Assembly: GCF_000264905.1 (NCBI RefSeq)
Contig: NW_006763152.1
Coordinates: forward strand, 369,309-405,884
Direction: 5' to 3'
DNA length: 36,576 bases
Source: Stereum hirsutum FP-91666 SS1
Lineage: Eukaryota > Basidiomycota > Agaricomycetes > Russulales > Stereaceae
Part shown: positions 1 to 9,257 of the stretch, in pieces
How positions within the stretch are numbered: the first letter of the stretch is position 1
How the letters are laid out: each line of letters opens with the position of its first letter
Position numbers and translations under genes: made by a program
Notes under the pieces: generated by a model
What the model saw: only the letters and a program-made list of their open reading frames with translations
Told to the model about the DNA's origin: nothing
Database searches by the model: none

Positions 1-74
1 CCTCCATCCCGTAGCTGACGCAGTGCGACTTTCCAGACCTCGGGATGAACGGGGAATACAGGCAGGTGAGACAT
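1..74 (-). CDS. Partial hypothetical protein, N-terminal or internal exon, cut by left edge
   Basis: Read on the minus strand from an ATG at 74, the frame stays open to the window edge and gives MSHLPVFPVHPEVWKVALRQ followed by LRDGG, which looks like real coding sequence. The ATG directly follows a CTGCAAAG that could be a 3' splice site, so this may instead be an internal exon of the 285-863 gene. I could not find a splice pair with matching phase to prove that link. No family is recognised. Confidence 0.35.
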   Translation of the reverse strand, partial: MSHLPVFPVHPEVWKVALRQLRDG

Positions 75-284
75 CTTTGCAGAACGGCAAGCATCGTTGT
101 GATTGAAGAGCCCTCGTATACGCAATACGATGTTGGTGGAGTATACAACTTCACAGTGACCGAGACAGGAGGTGAAGGGAAAGGTAGTGTGGCGTTTTTT
201 CGAACCAAGACTCTCTTCGTTGTACCCGCATTTACTGACCGATTATCAATATTCTCTTCTAGCCTGGATCATCAGCAACTGTGC

Positions 285-863
285 TCACCATTGATAGAGA
301 ACCCGTTGTGAAGGCTTTCCGCCCACCTTCGGCCCCTCCCCCTTCCACCGAATGCTCCAGCGATTCCCCATGTTCTCCCTCGACGCCTCGTCCACACCAT
401 AGCCCTCAAGAAGTCGCATTGCCTCCGCCTGGTCTAACCTGTCGCTTATATCGAAGATGTGGTCAACGACGGACGTTCCGTGAGCGTAGAGGGCCCGGAT
501 TTCGGATTCTTGCTGGGAGGAGATGTACAACTGGTCAAGAGGGATATCGGAGGCACGTGCATGGGCATTCAAGCCAGATGATTCGTCTCCGTTGGCTTCT
601 TTGGACTTATAGACCACGAATTTTGTCGGAGGAGCAGAGAGAGGGGTAGGGAAATGAATGGGTGTTTCGGGCTGCGGGGTATTGGTGGAAGGAGTAGTAG
701 TGCCTTGTAACGGTAAGACATCCGACGACGACGTTTTCGGTGAGGCGATTGAGGAGCTCGTCTTCCCATTGTATTTGCTCGGTGATGTGTTAAACCATTG
801 ACTACCTTGACTTATTGCTTCGGGCTCCACAGGTTTTCGAGGTTTGGCGGATTTTCGAGCCAT
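285..863 (-). CDS. Hypothetical protein, 192 aa, low-complexity N-terminal half
   Basis: A single open frame starts with MARKSAKPRKPVEPEA and ends at TGA 285-287. Residues 1-80 are rich in Ser, Thr and Pro and start with a basic stretch; residues 95-165 look folded and helical (GTSVVDHIFDISDRLDQAEA). No catalytic motif or known domain is recognised. A GTGAGC at the end of the frame (about 281) could be a splice donor, in which case the stop is intronic and the protein continues toward the left edge. I keep the unspliced model because no acceptor in correct phase could be established. Confidence 0.5.
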   Translation of the reverse strand: MARKSAKPRKPVEPEAISQGSQWFNTSPSKYNGKTSSSIASPKTSSSDVLPLQGTTTPSTNTPQPETPIHFPTPLSAPPTKFVVYKSKEANGDESSGLNAHARASDIPLDQLYISSQQESEIRALYAHGTSVVDHIFDISDRLDQAEAMRLLEGYGVDEASRENMGNRWSIRWKGEGPKVGGKPSQRVLYQW

Positions 864-1626
864 CTGAAAGAAGTATTGGGCCTTGCAGGAGAAGGAATAG
901 GAACACCAAAAATGTGAGACATCCAGATTCAGCCAATACTCAGAGTATTTTGGGTGGCGAGAGATGTGGCCCTCATGCTACTCCTTACTGCAGCTCCAAC
1001 AATGTCCATGGTCCTTGAGACCACCTTTATGCATGTTTAGAATATATTTACTGTGCAGCATAAGGCTTAAATGGATGGGAATAGTGTGCTAAGAAAGGCT
1101 CGATAAAAGGTAGCTAGCGGCGCGTCGACGTTCTCGCTCTCCAAGTCGCGCGAGACGCGTGGCGGACGAGTGAGCCAACGGGGCGGTTCCGTCCGAATCA
1201 GGCAATCGCTTGGGTGCGCCGCTTGTCCCAGGATGTGCGAAGTGTATATTGGCTGGAGGTAGAGCGCCAATGGCCTCTACGCACGCACAGCCTGTGAATG
1301 CAGTCGGTCCTTTGTAGGGGTTCGGTACCCGCAAAGCTAGATGTTCTAGTGCTGCCGAGATCAACATAGCTAGAGACTGCTGAGAGTTCCAGAAGTTTCA
1401 TGGGCGCACTCTCGAGTCTCCAGCTGTTCGCTACCAGTCGCTACCTCTGCAAAGACGAACCTCCGGCAAGCGCCGCCCTTAAGTGAAAAGACGTGTGGCG
1501 TGAGAGTGCGCCACACGACTCCGACAACAAAGGATCCACCTTCTTTGGGGAACTCCGGCCTCCAGACAATCATAAGACAGCAAACAAAACAGAAGCGTAC
1601 CCACCCTTTCCACCCAAGACTCGTTA
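864..1626. other. Intergenic region with one strong hairpin
   Basis: No convincing gene is seen. Open frames on the minus strand between 1067 and 1575 have mixed composition and no splice-consistent extension. A perfect 9-bp inverted repeat (CGTGTGGCG / CGCCACACG) with an 8-nt loop lies at 1492-1517. Confidence 0.4.
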
Positions 1627-1706
1627 ATCTCCTTAGCTCAACCGGTAGAGCTCAGACACCCACCATACTACGCTCTGTGATGTTGGTTCGAATCCAGCTG
1701 GAGGTA
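1627..1706 (+). tRNA. tRNA-like gene, dispersed copy 1; no assignable anticodon
   Basis: The acceptor stem ATCTCCT/TGGAGGT has 6 of 7 pairs. The D arm is GCTC-AACCGGTA-GAGC inside an A box (TAGCTCAACCGG), and the T arm is GTTGG-TTCGAAT-CCAGC, a perfect B box. The anticodon stem is only CAGA/TCTG and encloses a 17-nt loop, so no normal 7-nt anticodon loop forms. TTTTTT at 1731-1736 could end Pol III transcription. It belongs to the same family as the 14.9-18 kb array. It could also be a tRNA pseudogene or an atypical intron-bearing tRNA. Confidence 0.6.
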
Positions 1707-2195
1707 ATTATCTTCCTGTCCTCGAATTCATTTTTTGCAGTGGTCAGAGTATCGTCTTTGCACCGAATCCAAGCCGAATCCCCTCCGGTCGCATACCCTG
1801 GTTTGAGCACACAAAGAAAGAAAGCACAGCAACCGAGTCATTATTTTTTCCTCGAGAGTAATGTTAGACAGACAGACAGACAAACAGACAAACAGGAGAC
1901 TGAATCAAGAAGAATAAAGTACAGCAAAAATGATGCGATAAGTAAAGATCGAAGAGCGATAACAGAAACAATGTCAATATATAGATACTTTGAGGTCCAA
2001 ATTTCAATGGAGTGGAGAGGTTCAGTTTGGTAGAAAGAAAAGAAGAGAGAAGATTGCACGCCTCAGAAGCGCCAGATCGGTCCTGATCCACAAAGCTCGG
2101 AGCTTCGAAGCAGTCCATAGTCCAGTCCAACAACGCGGGTATAGAAACATTGGAAGGCCCTCTTCGTTCGCTATGAGCGGTCACCCCGGAGGAGA
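1707..2195. other. Intergenic region with an ACAG-type microsatellite
   Basis: No gene is seen. A GACA/AACA tetranucleotide run lies at about 1866-1895. The rest is probably the 3' flank of the downstream minus-strand gene. Confidence 0.4.
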
Positions 2196-3523
2196 TCAGA
2201 TCAGAGCTTTCCAGCCAGCATCCTTCACCTTCTTCACGAGCCTCTTGACTTCTTGGGATCGGGCCCTGGTAGTGATCATCACCGTATCAGGAAGATCGAC
2301 GACGATGAGGTCGTCTACACCCAGAAGGGCGACTAGACGACCTGAACCCGGAACGACGATACCACCCGCCACCTGCTCCGTCAAGACTATCCGGACAAGC
2401 CACACATCAGCATCGCTCACAAAAAAAAAGTACAAGGCAAAAAAAGAGAAATAAGCGCACCAAGATGATGATCACCAAGAACCCTCGACTGATTCGCCTC
2501 CGCAGGCAACAAATCCGCCAACGATGAGAAATCCCCCACATCGTCCCACCCAAATGTAGCCGGCACGACCGCCACCCTCCCCTCCGCCGCCGCCGGCTCC
2601 GCCACCGCATTATCAATCGGAATCTTCTCCAACGCGGGCCACACCTCGCTCAGCACCTTCGCCCTCAACGTCTCGTCGTCCCACGCCGCCGCGACCTTCT
2701 GCAGTCCCTCCTCCAATTCCGGCTTATACGTCTTCAGGAGCTTGAGGAGGAAGGAAGCCTTCACGACGAACATCCCTGCGTTCCAGCGGTAGTTCCCCGT
2801 ATTGATGTACGCCTTCGCCGTCCGCGCGTCCGGTTTCTCTTTGAAAGACTGCACGATTCGAGCATTGGGCGCGTCTTCGATGTCGAGCTTTTCGCCGAGA
2901 CGGATGTAGCCGAACGCGGTGGATGGGTGCGAGGGCGCGATGCCGATCGTCACGACGTAGTCTTTCTTCGCAACCTGGACCGCCTCCGAGACGGCGCTCA
3001 AGAACGCGTCGTCGCCTGAGATCATATGGTCCGCTGCGAAACTCCCAATCACGGCGTTCGGATCCCTTCGAGCTAGGATGGCAGCAGCGAGCCCAATCGC
3101 AGCCATGGAATCCTTCGGTCCAGGCTCGCAGAAAAGGTTATGCGGGAGGAGATCGGGGAGCTGTTCAGAGATCGCTTTCATATGCGGCGCACCGGCGACG
3201 ATGGTCGTGCGTGACGGTGTAGTGAGCGGCAACAGACGATCCCAAGTCGATTGAATGAGACTACGGCCCTGCAGCGTCACGTCGAGGAGGAACTTCGGGT
3301 GGCCTTCGCGGGAGAGAGGCCAGAGACGGGTGCCGGCGCCACCGGCGGGGATGACGACGTAGAAGCCGGGGATTTCGCGGATGGGGCCGAAGGGGTAGGA
3401 GGTGTGGTCGCCGAGGGGGGAGGGGATGTGGATTGAGGGGGGCATGGCGAGGGCGGGGACAGCGCCGGGGGAGAGGAAGGGCGATTTGGCGCGGAGGTTG
3501 GGGGAGCCGGGGGCGGGGGTCAT
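2196..3523 (-). CDS. Mannose-1-phosphate guanylyltransferase (bacterial ManC-like)
   Basis: Predicted to make GDP-mannose from mannose-1-phosphate and GTP, the mannosyl donor for glycoproteins and wall polymers, in the cytosol. Exons are 3523-2476 and 2386-2196 (412 aa). The 89-nt intron has a GTGATC donor, a GCTGATG branch site and a GGATAG acceptor, and joins in phase. Motifs in order: GGAGTRLWPLSR with HPKF (about residues 60-76), SFAADHMI, FGYIRLGE, FKEKPD, WNAGMF, FGWDDVGDFSSL; exon 2 supplies VPGSGRLVALLGVDDLIVVD. No C-terminal phosphomannose isomerase domain is present. The usual fungal enzyme (Psa1/MPG1 type, GGFGTRLRPLT) is a different subfamily, so this may be an extra or transferred gene. 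The first 50 residues are Pro/Ser-rich and could be overcalled. Confidence 0.85.
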
Positions 3524-3585
3524 GAAGCCTGGAGTGATTGCTCCTCGGGAGCCGTTGTGGTGCTGTTGGAGTAGATGTTAGCCAT
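3520..3585 (-). promoter_or_regulatory. Upstream ORF overlapping the guanylyltransferase start
   Basis: In the leader of the guanylyltransferase gene, an upstream ATG at 3585 opens a 21-codon frame (MANIYSNSTTTAPEEQSLQA plus S). Its TGA overlaps the main ATG as ATGA, in a different frame. If the leader is transcribed, this arrangement could limit initiation at the main start or allow termination-reinitiation. It could also mean that the true transcription start lies inside it. Confidence 0.35.
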
Positions 3586-4053
3586 CGTGTTGTTTGCATT
3601 TTATATAGTAGGTAAGGAGGCGCAGAAGATTCGGTGGCGCAAAAACGTAAATTTAATGCACAGTAAATGCGCCACCGTAGGAATATACTGCAAGGAGTAC
3701 AATCCGAGAACAAACCCTTATGCTGCACTTGGACATTCATCATGTTTTCAGCGTCCCAGCTTTCCGGTATAATAGCGCCACAAAGTGATCTGCGTCTATA
3801 AATAGTTTCCACGCCACAACCTGAAGCCCTCCTCCTTGGCATCCAGATGAACGTGTTCGCCATGAAATACGAACATCTCGACAATGGGTATAAAAGGCCG
3901 GTCTCCTAAGAGTGATCTTCATAGGTAGTGCTCGGCCTTCTTGCATTACGGCCATGAACGCCGTAATAGAGCCCAGACAGAGCTCGAACGGATGAAGTCT
4001 CCGCCAAACGCGAATGGCAAAGCTGCTGCATGTATTCTCATACTCATACCTCT
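3586..4053. other. Intergenic region
   Basis: Contains the probable promoter of the guanylyltransferase gene and the 3' flank of the next minus-strand gene. Open frames here lack splice partners. Nothing else is recognised. Confidence 0.35.
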
Positions 4054-4617
4054 TCATTCGCATCGAGAAGGAGAGACACGAGACTGCAAAGGAGTGCCGA
4101 AGGTATCAGATGGTGCTGCTGATCGACGTGGCACAGTGAGAGCCCACAACGGACCCCAGTTCCTACGCAGCGGAACTGTGCACGACGCGTCGAGTAGATG
4201 TCCGAGTAGTCCTGTTTTTACGGTGCGCAGCACATCATCCTGCCTTGCATAGTAGTTCTCCAACTGACGAGGAAAAGAACAAGAAAAAGATGAGAGCAAA
4301 GAGCATATGTACTCACCCCTGGTGTAAGGCCCTCACGAATCTGACGTTCGAGGTTGTTGTTCGCATGTCTCAAGTCAGAGCACTCCTGACGGAGCTCAGC
4401 AATCTCTGCATTCTACAGGTCCTCGAAATGATTAGAAACGTCCTCTTTCACGTCCAATGCTACTACGTGCACGCACCGACTTCTGTACAACCTCCATGAT
4501 CTGCTTAAACATATCCTCGACCCCGAGTCCATTGACTTTGGTACCTCCGGGATAGGCAGCGTCTGCGACCGGCGGAGACGTTATTTTACGCGCAAGAGAA
4601 GGGGAGATAGACGCCAT
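4054..4617 (-). CDS. Small hypothetical coiled-coil protein, three exons
   Basis: Exons are 4617-4477, 4412-4317 and 4263-4054, all joined in phase 0, giving 148 aa. Donors are GTGCGT and GTGAGT; introns are 64 and 53 nt. Exon 1 starts MASISPSLARKITSPP. Exon 2 is a heptad-like helix (AEIAELRQECSDLRHANNNL), typical of a coiled coil. Exon 3 begins LENYYARQDDVLRTVKTGLL and ends in a basic, Ser/Pro-rich tail. Each exon boundary agrees with both frame and splice signal, which supports the model. No catalytic motif is seen; a role as an oligomerising or adaptor protein would be a guess. Confidence 0.65.
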
Positions 4618-5918
4618 GTCGTCAGCAATGAGGGGTAGGGTAGGCCTATGTGTATGTAGGGGTGCAAGGTGCAAGGCGGGTGAATGAAACCAAGACGGGG
4701 TATTTATTGCGGTGGGTATGGATATAATTGGGCCAGGCCGGACAGATATTCGATCTCAACGTGTCTGCGTGATCTTCCCGGACCACCGGAACCATGTAAA
4801 TGATCGCCACGTGGCGCAGCCTCAGCCTGTTCTCGCCTCAGCTGGCTCTTTCAAAACAACGACCATAACGTCGCAGACTCGCAGCGCAGACTGTGCTCCT
4901 TGTCTCCATACACGCTCTAACACCCTCCCTGCGGCCCTTTGTTCTCTCCGGACCCTTTAGGCTGCGCTGGCCATTTTGACGTGGCTAGTTCTCCCTCGAC
5001 ATATGTACGTCTGCATCATCGGGGCGTCTTCGCACCCTAAGTCCATATGTGCCACATCACAGATGTTGTGATACAGTCGGCGGCTCACGACGGATCCCTG
5101 CTTAACCTTCGTTTCCACGGCACCGCGATTCCATACATCTGTTGGTCGAAGTTCTCATCTTTATGGCTGTGCGAGAAAGCGCTGACCGGTAAGGATCTGT
5201 GCCGCTCAGCGTGCAAGTCATGCAGCTGTGGGGTGTGCCATAGCAAGTGCCATAGGGCTATGATCCGGTACTGCATGCGTGGCCTCAAGTGAAGAGGAAC
5301 GAATGTCTTCGTCGTCCTTCTCTGGTCTTGAGATTGCATACCTGGTGTCGGTGGGCACTTGTCTGGTAACCGAACTCGGTCATTAGCCATGTTCCCCGTT
5401 CGATGATGAGCGGACTTTATGGGGGGAACAGTCTAGATACGTAGATTCTGGGTATGTGTATCTAGTCAAGGACATGTGGTTGCTCGCTGTGTCAGCGCTA
5501 ATGAAGCTGAGACTCAAGATATATGGCCTGGGGACTGTTTGGTGTGGTGCTGACTTTGCCATCCCTTATGAGGAAATATTCTACGAGGCGAGCTCCACTT
5601 GTATTCCCTAGTCGATGCCCATTTATTATGCCATGTGAAATCAAGATTCATTCGACTTCTTTTTCCATTGTGCCTTTGCTTTCACTGCGTCTAGCGCGAT
5701 CTGCGTCGTTGTTTGACTAGACGGTTTATATCTGGTCGACCGTGCGGTGGCGAGCTTTGAGCTTCAAATGACCCTCTTTTCGACGATGTAGGATGACGGA
5801 TAGGTACAAAGACTTCTCCTTGTCAATGGTGGATAACACTTCACTCATTTTGTGATGAGCAGAGTTATTTCGCCTACCTTTCTGCATGGCAAAAAGGTAT
5901 CAGCTGAATCTCTGAAGG
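4618..5918. other. 1.3-kb intergenic region
   Basis: AATAAATA near 4700 on the minus strand could be the TATA element of the preceding gene. A cysteine-rich open frame at 5047-5292 (plus) lacks a signal peptide and splice context and was not accepted. Otherwise nothing is recognised. Confidence 0.35.
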
Positions 5919-6011
5919 ACCTCCAAGCTGGAGTCGAACCGGCGACTAAGAGTCACATCTCTTGTGGTCAGTATATGTATCTCTTTGCTCTTTCCGCTGA
6001 GCTACTGGAGG
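5919..6011 (-). tRNA. tRNA-like gene, dispersed copy 2; no assignable anticodon
   Basis: The acceptor is CCTCCAG/TTGGAGG, the D stem GCTC/GAGC, and the T arm GCCGG-TTCGACT-CCAGC. The anticodon stem AAGAG/CTCTT is perfectly paired although its sequence differs from the array consensus GGGAG/CTCCC, so both strands have changed together. The loop is 28 nt. A T5 run (plus-strand AAAAA at 5891-5895) lies about 25 nt past the 3' end. Confidence 0.65.
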
Positions 6012-6269
6012 TTCTAATCTAGGTAATGATCCGACTGATCCATCGATCGTACTTTGTCTTCCTTACAGTCGGGAGTAGCGCGTGGGTATTCATAAGGAAC
6101 GAAGAGGACTACGCAACCTGCGAGTATCTTTCACCGCCAATGTGTCCTCCAAAATTCCACTAAAATTCAATCTCTTCACGAATCTAGACACATTTAATAC
6201 GGTCAATCAAGTGGTACATCTCTGTTATCCATGTTGGGAAAAAGTGTGTCATTCCGTGACCTCGTCGTA

Positions 6270-6366
6270 ACCTTCAGACTGGAGTCGAACCAGCAACCAG
6301 GAGACAACCTAGGCGCGAGATGTGAGGCTATCATTTCTCCTCGCTCTACCGTTGAGCTACTGAAGG
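6270..6366 (-). tRNA. tRNA-like gene, dispersed copy 3; no assignable anticodon
   Basis: The acceptor CCTTCAG/CTGAAGG is fully paired and differs from the array consensus CCTCCAG/CTGGAGG by a compensated pair. The D arm is GCTC-AACGGTA-GAGC, the anticodon stem AGGAG/CTCCT is perfect, the loop is 33 nt, and the T arm is GCTGG-TTCGACT-CCAGT. A T5 run follows (plus-strand AAAAA about 30 nt to the left). It lies about 350 bp from copies 2 and 4. Confidence 0.65.
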
Positions 6367-6609
6367 ATATCTGGGCGTATTCGACATTGAACATATACGT
6401 TCTCCGTTGTCCTTTGTTTCCGATGTGATGCTTTCCCTTTCCGCCAAGCCCGGGGACAATGTAATCTTTTTTTTTGTCTGCCACGCGCTGTCTCCCGGTC
6501 GCGAATCCCATAATACCTTTGTTGCTACTTCTTCAGGCGGCTGGTTGAAAGTACTCCGTGGGAGGCGGATCTTTCCCTGCCTGTCGGGGAAAATGAATTC
6601 AAGACTCAA

Positions 6610-6690
6610 GCCTTCAGGTTGGAATCAAACCAGCGACGAAGAGATGATCGCATCGTTGTCTCCATGCTCTTACCGTTGAGCTACTGAAGG
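6610..6690 (-). tRNA. tRNA-like gene, dispersed copy 4, partly degenerate
   Basis: The acceptor CCTTCAG/CTGAAGG is perfect and matches copy 3. The T loop is TTTGATT instead of TTCGANT, and the T stem has one C-A mismatch, so the B box is weak. The anticodon stem TGGAG/CTCTT is imperfect and the loop is 16 nt. This is the most decayed complete copy. Confidence 0.5.
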
Positions 6691-7181
6691 TTAGATTAGA
6701 CGGATGATCGGTCGCACATGGATGTATTTCCAGAATGACTTTGGGAGTGGCGTGAGACGTCGACGTGTGCTCAAGGAGAGGGAAACTTTTCAAGCTGGCT
6801 AGCGTATGGCTCGAATCGACGAGCAGAGACCGCATTTTCCCTTTATGCAGAGATAAGTAATCTACCCTGGGACCGACTGTGGCACCCTGATCTTGCGACT
6901 TTGACTGACGCAGAAGCGAGTCGCAGAAAAAGATCAAAGGAGTTGTGACTTCGACTTCACAATCTCTGCAGGTCCAAATAGTTGATCAAATATGTATCTT
7001 CTTCATTCGAAATCGTGCTCATCATAACGCTTGACCGAAGTCGACGCAAATAAATAACCAGGCCCCCAAAAGTCATCAAAGACATTATATAATAGTAAGC
7101 ATACGTTCGTCACTCAGCACCTCACTCCATCCAGCCTCCAACCGCTACCTTCCCCTCTCCAAAGCTTCACGACCGTATCAC

Positions 7182-7645
7182 TTAGACAGCCTTGCTCCCA
7201 CGACCTCTGCTAGAGCAGCACTTGACCATAGCACCCGTGTCTACGCTGTTACCGAGATGTCCACCGTACGGCTGGCACTGCTTCTCGGCCTCGTTGAAGT
7301 ACGCTTGTTGGTTGACGGCGGCGCAGCAGTCCTTCGTGACCTGCTCGTCAGTCTCGCCTGAGCCATCGAGGTTGGATGTGCAGATTTCTGGGCCACCTGA
7401 GATGGGAAGAGGGGTGGTTAGTCGACTTCGACGATTGGAGGTCATGGCGAGAGGTGCGGATGGAATGAGAATAGAGATGTATACCTCGCTTGTAGATGCC
7501 TCCCTCTGTAAATAGCTTGATAGTCAGCCTGGGTGCTACATGATGATCGTATGGAGAGATACATACCAGAGTTCTCAGCGGCGGGAGATGCGAAGACGGC
7601 GACGGCGGAAGCGACGACAGCGAGGAGAGTGAATGAGAAACGCAT
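7182..7645 (-). CDS. Small secreted cysteine-rich protein, Kex2-processed (copy 1A)
   Basis: Exons are 7645-7567, 7505-7485 and 7396-7182, giving 104 aa. Exon 1 encodes a signal peptide (MRFSFTLLAVVASAVAVFAS then PAAENS). Exon 2 is a 21-nt microexon that adds GGIYKR, ending in a dibasic site. Exon 3 encodes the conserved domain starting GGPEIC, with CC pairs in TKDCCAAVNQ and VKCCSSRGRG and a single C in EKQCQPYGG. All splice sites are GT-AG and all phases agree. The likely product is a secreted peptide of about 71 aa released by signal peptidase and a Kex2-like protease. A TATA element lies at 7769-7776. Function is unknown; effector-like or structural roles are both possible. Confidence 0.8.
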
Positions 7646-7768
7646 TGTGATGATGATGTCGATGAGGGGAGTTTGGTATTAGTGAGCTGTTCGAGTGTAG
7701 AGGAGTGTAGAGGAGTGGATGAGGGGACAAGATTGACTTGATGCTGAGACGAGGTCAAACCACGAATG

Positions 7769-7776
7769 CTTTTATA
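7769..7776 (-). promoter_or_regulatory. TATA box of secreted-peptide gene 1A
   Basis: TATAAAAG on the minus strand, about 125 bp upstream of the ATG at 7645. Position and sequence fit a core promoter. Confidence 0.5.
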
Positions 7777-8420
7777 CCTGCAATTCTCCTACCTTTAGCT
7801 CGGTACACCGACACCAAACTTCACGTCTAAACGTTTCCAGCACACAAATCGTATGCATTTTGCATCGCTATGGGTGGAGCATCTTCCACTAAATTAGGGG
7901 TTCTCGCCGTTAGCGAGACTCATCCTCTGAGATGGACGAATTGCTAGCTTGTAGCGCTCGTGGAAGTGGGACGGATTGCTGTGGCCCGCCTGATCCGGGC
8001 TCACGTATGTAACAGCGCCAAGGAGAGTTCACCGTCGATCGACGAGGTAAGGTGGTCTGGTGATCCTGTATACCTGATTGTTGTCGAGTGGATGAACTTA
8101 GGGCCACAGTTCACAGTGCTTTTGAGTGGATATATCTGGAGACTTACGGGTGAACGAGCGCTCACCGCGATGGGGTGCGTTTCATTCGAGGTTAATACAG
8201 CAATGTATACTGATCAAATGATGCAGAGGTGGTCATGAAAGATGTGGGGTGGACAGGCAAGCTGATGGACTGGAAATGAGACGGAGTTCGCTGACTGGAA
8301 GGCATGCCCGTATAATAAATCGCACAGTAAGTGCTCAAGAAAACAGCAAGCGAATCTTGTATAACACCCAACAAGATACGGCAGCTATCGTCTGAGCAAG
8401 GGTACCGCTCAGTAGGTACT
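7777..8420. other. Intergenic spacer within arm A
   Basis: Part of the inverted duplication. From about 8110 toward 7325 it corresponds to the stretch deleted in arm B. No intact gene is seen. Confidence 0.4.
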
Positions 8421-8599
8421 TAGGTTGTTACTTGGGGTCGGGAGCACCGCCAGACAAACAACCAGAGACGCGATACACATGTGCTCGACGATGCAACAGC
8501 GCAATGTCTTGGTAGTTTACTTCCTGTACGACACAAGGCGGATGAGATCCAGTCGCTCTGGTCAGTTGATCGTTCGCCGACTGGAAGATATGTTTTTTC

Positions 8600-8880
8600 A
8601 GTGGCGGTGTGTCGGAAAATAGGCGCTGGCCAAGATGAATGTTGGTGTGGCGGTGGCACCGACCATCAGTCTCATTCCCCACTTCCCATCTCCAAGCCAT
8701 CTCTCACCGCAGAGTGTACTGTGAAGTGACGGTATGATATTCTTGCATGTGACTAGAAGTAGTGATTTATTGACGATTTTATAGACATGAAAGAGGGATA
8801 CGCACACCTCTGGCAAGATCATCTTCCTGACCTGTGCATGATCGTCGCAACGCCATCAGAGGTAGACGAGTGAGCGAAAC
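8600..8880 (+). pseudogene. Decayed gene fragment conserved in both duplication arms (arm A copy)
   Basis: On the plus strand a coding-like segment (KMNVGVAVAPTISLIP) is followed, after a stretch with splice-like ends, by EGYAHLWQDHLPDLCMIVAT then PSEVDE and a TGA. In arm B the matching frame reads through this point (SEADELAKRARKL). The conserved frame and the stop in arm A suggest a broken gene. The full original gene and its family are not recognised. Confidence 0.35.
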
Positions 8881-8990
8881 GTGCCCAAAAACTATCATTG
8901 ATGCCAAATAAAACAACACCGCCTCATAACAGGAGTCCACAGAAGCGGGGTCCTTGAGTACATCACGGTTATTTATATCTCACCAGATTA

Positions 8991-9257
8991 CTGTACTTTT
9001 TCGATCAAAGGTTCGTCACGCGTTCTCCGCGCTGGTGAACAGAACAAAATCCTGCGTGACCTCACGCATAACGCATGGTGAGCGAACAGTGACCTCGGCA
9101 GGCGCTTGCGCAAAATAATCATTTTTGCAAGCGCCTACGTTGTTTTCTGAACTATTTACGGGTCCCGTCACGCTCACGCACGGTTTCTGAACCGTGACCG
9201 GGGCGAAACTGATGGGTGACGTACATTTCTGATGAACCTTTGGTCGAAAAAGTACAG
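8991..9257. mobile_element. 267-bp MITE with long terminal inverted repeats and TA target duplication
   Basis: The element begins CTGTACTTTTTCGA and ends with its near-perfect complement TCGAAAAAGTACAG; similarity between the ends extends to about 30 bp (CAAAGGTTC/GAACCTTTG). TA flanks both sides (8989-8990 and 9258-9259). The inside holds further inverted repeats, for example GGCGCTTGCGCAAA against TTTGCAAGCGCC, and has no coding capacity. Arm B lacks it and gives an equal-length unoccupied site, so this is a true insertion. TA duplication and structure fit a Tc1/mariner-type non-autonomous element. Confidence 0.85.

Noticed and set aside
1067..1573. Overlapping minus-strand frames in a GC-rich stretch
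   Set aside because: Several frames are open at once, as expected from composition; none shows domains or splice-consistent extension.
5047..5292. 81-aa cysteine-rich open frame
   Set aside because: No signal peptide, no promoter or splice context, and no counterpart in the window; likely chance.
6780..6880. Possible fifth tRNA-like copy near 6786 (TTCAAGCTGG ... CTCGAATCGACGAGC)
   Set aside because: Acceptor and D arm cannot be paired and the T arm is interrupted; resemblance is too weak to call.
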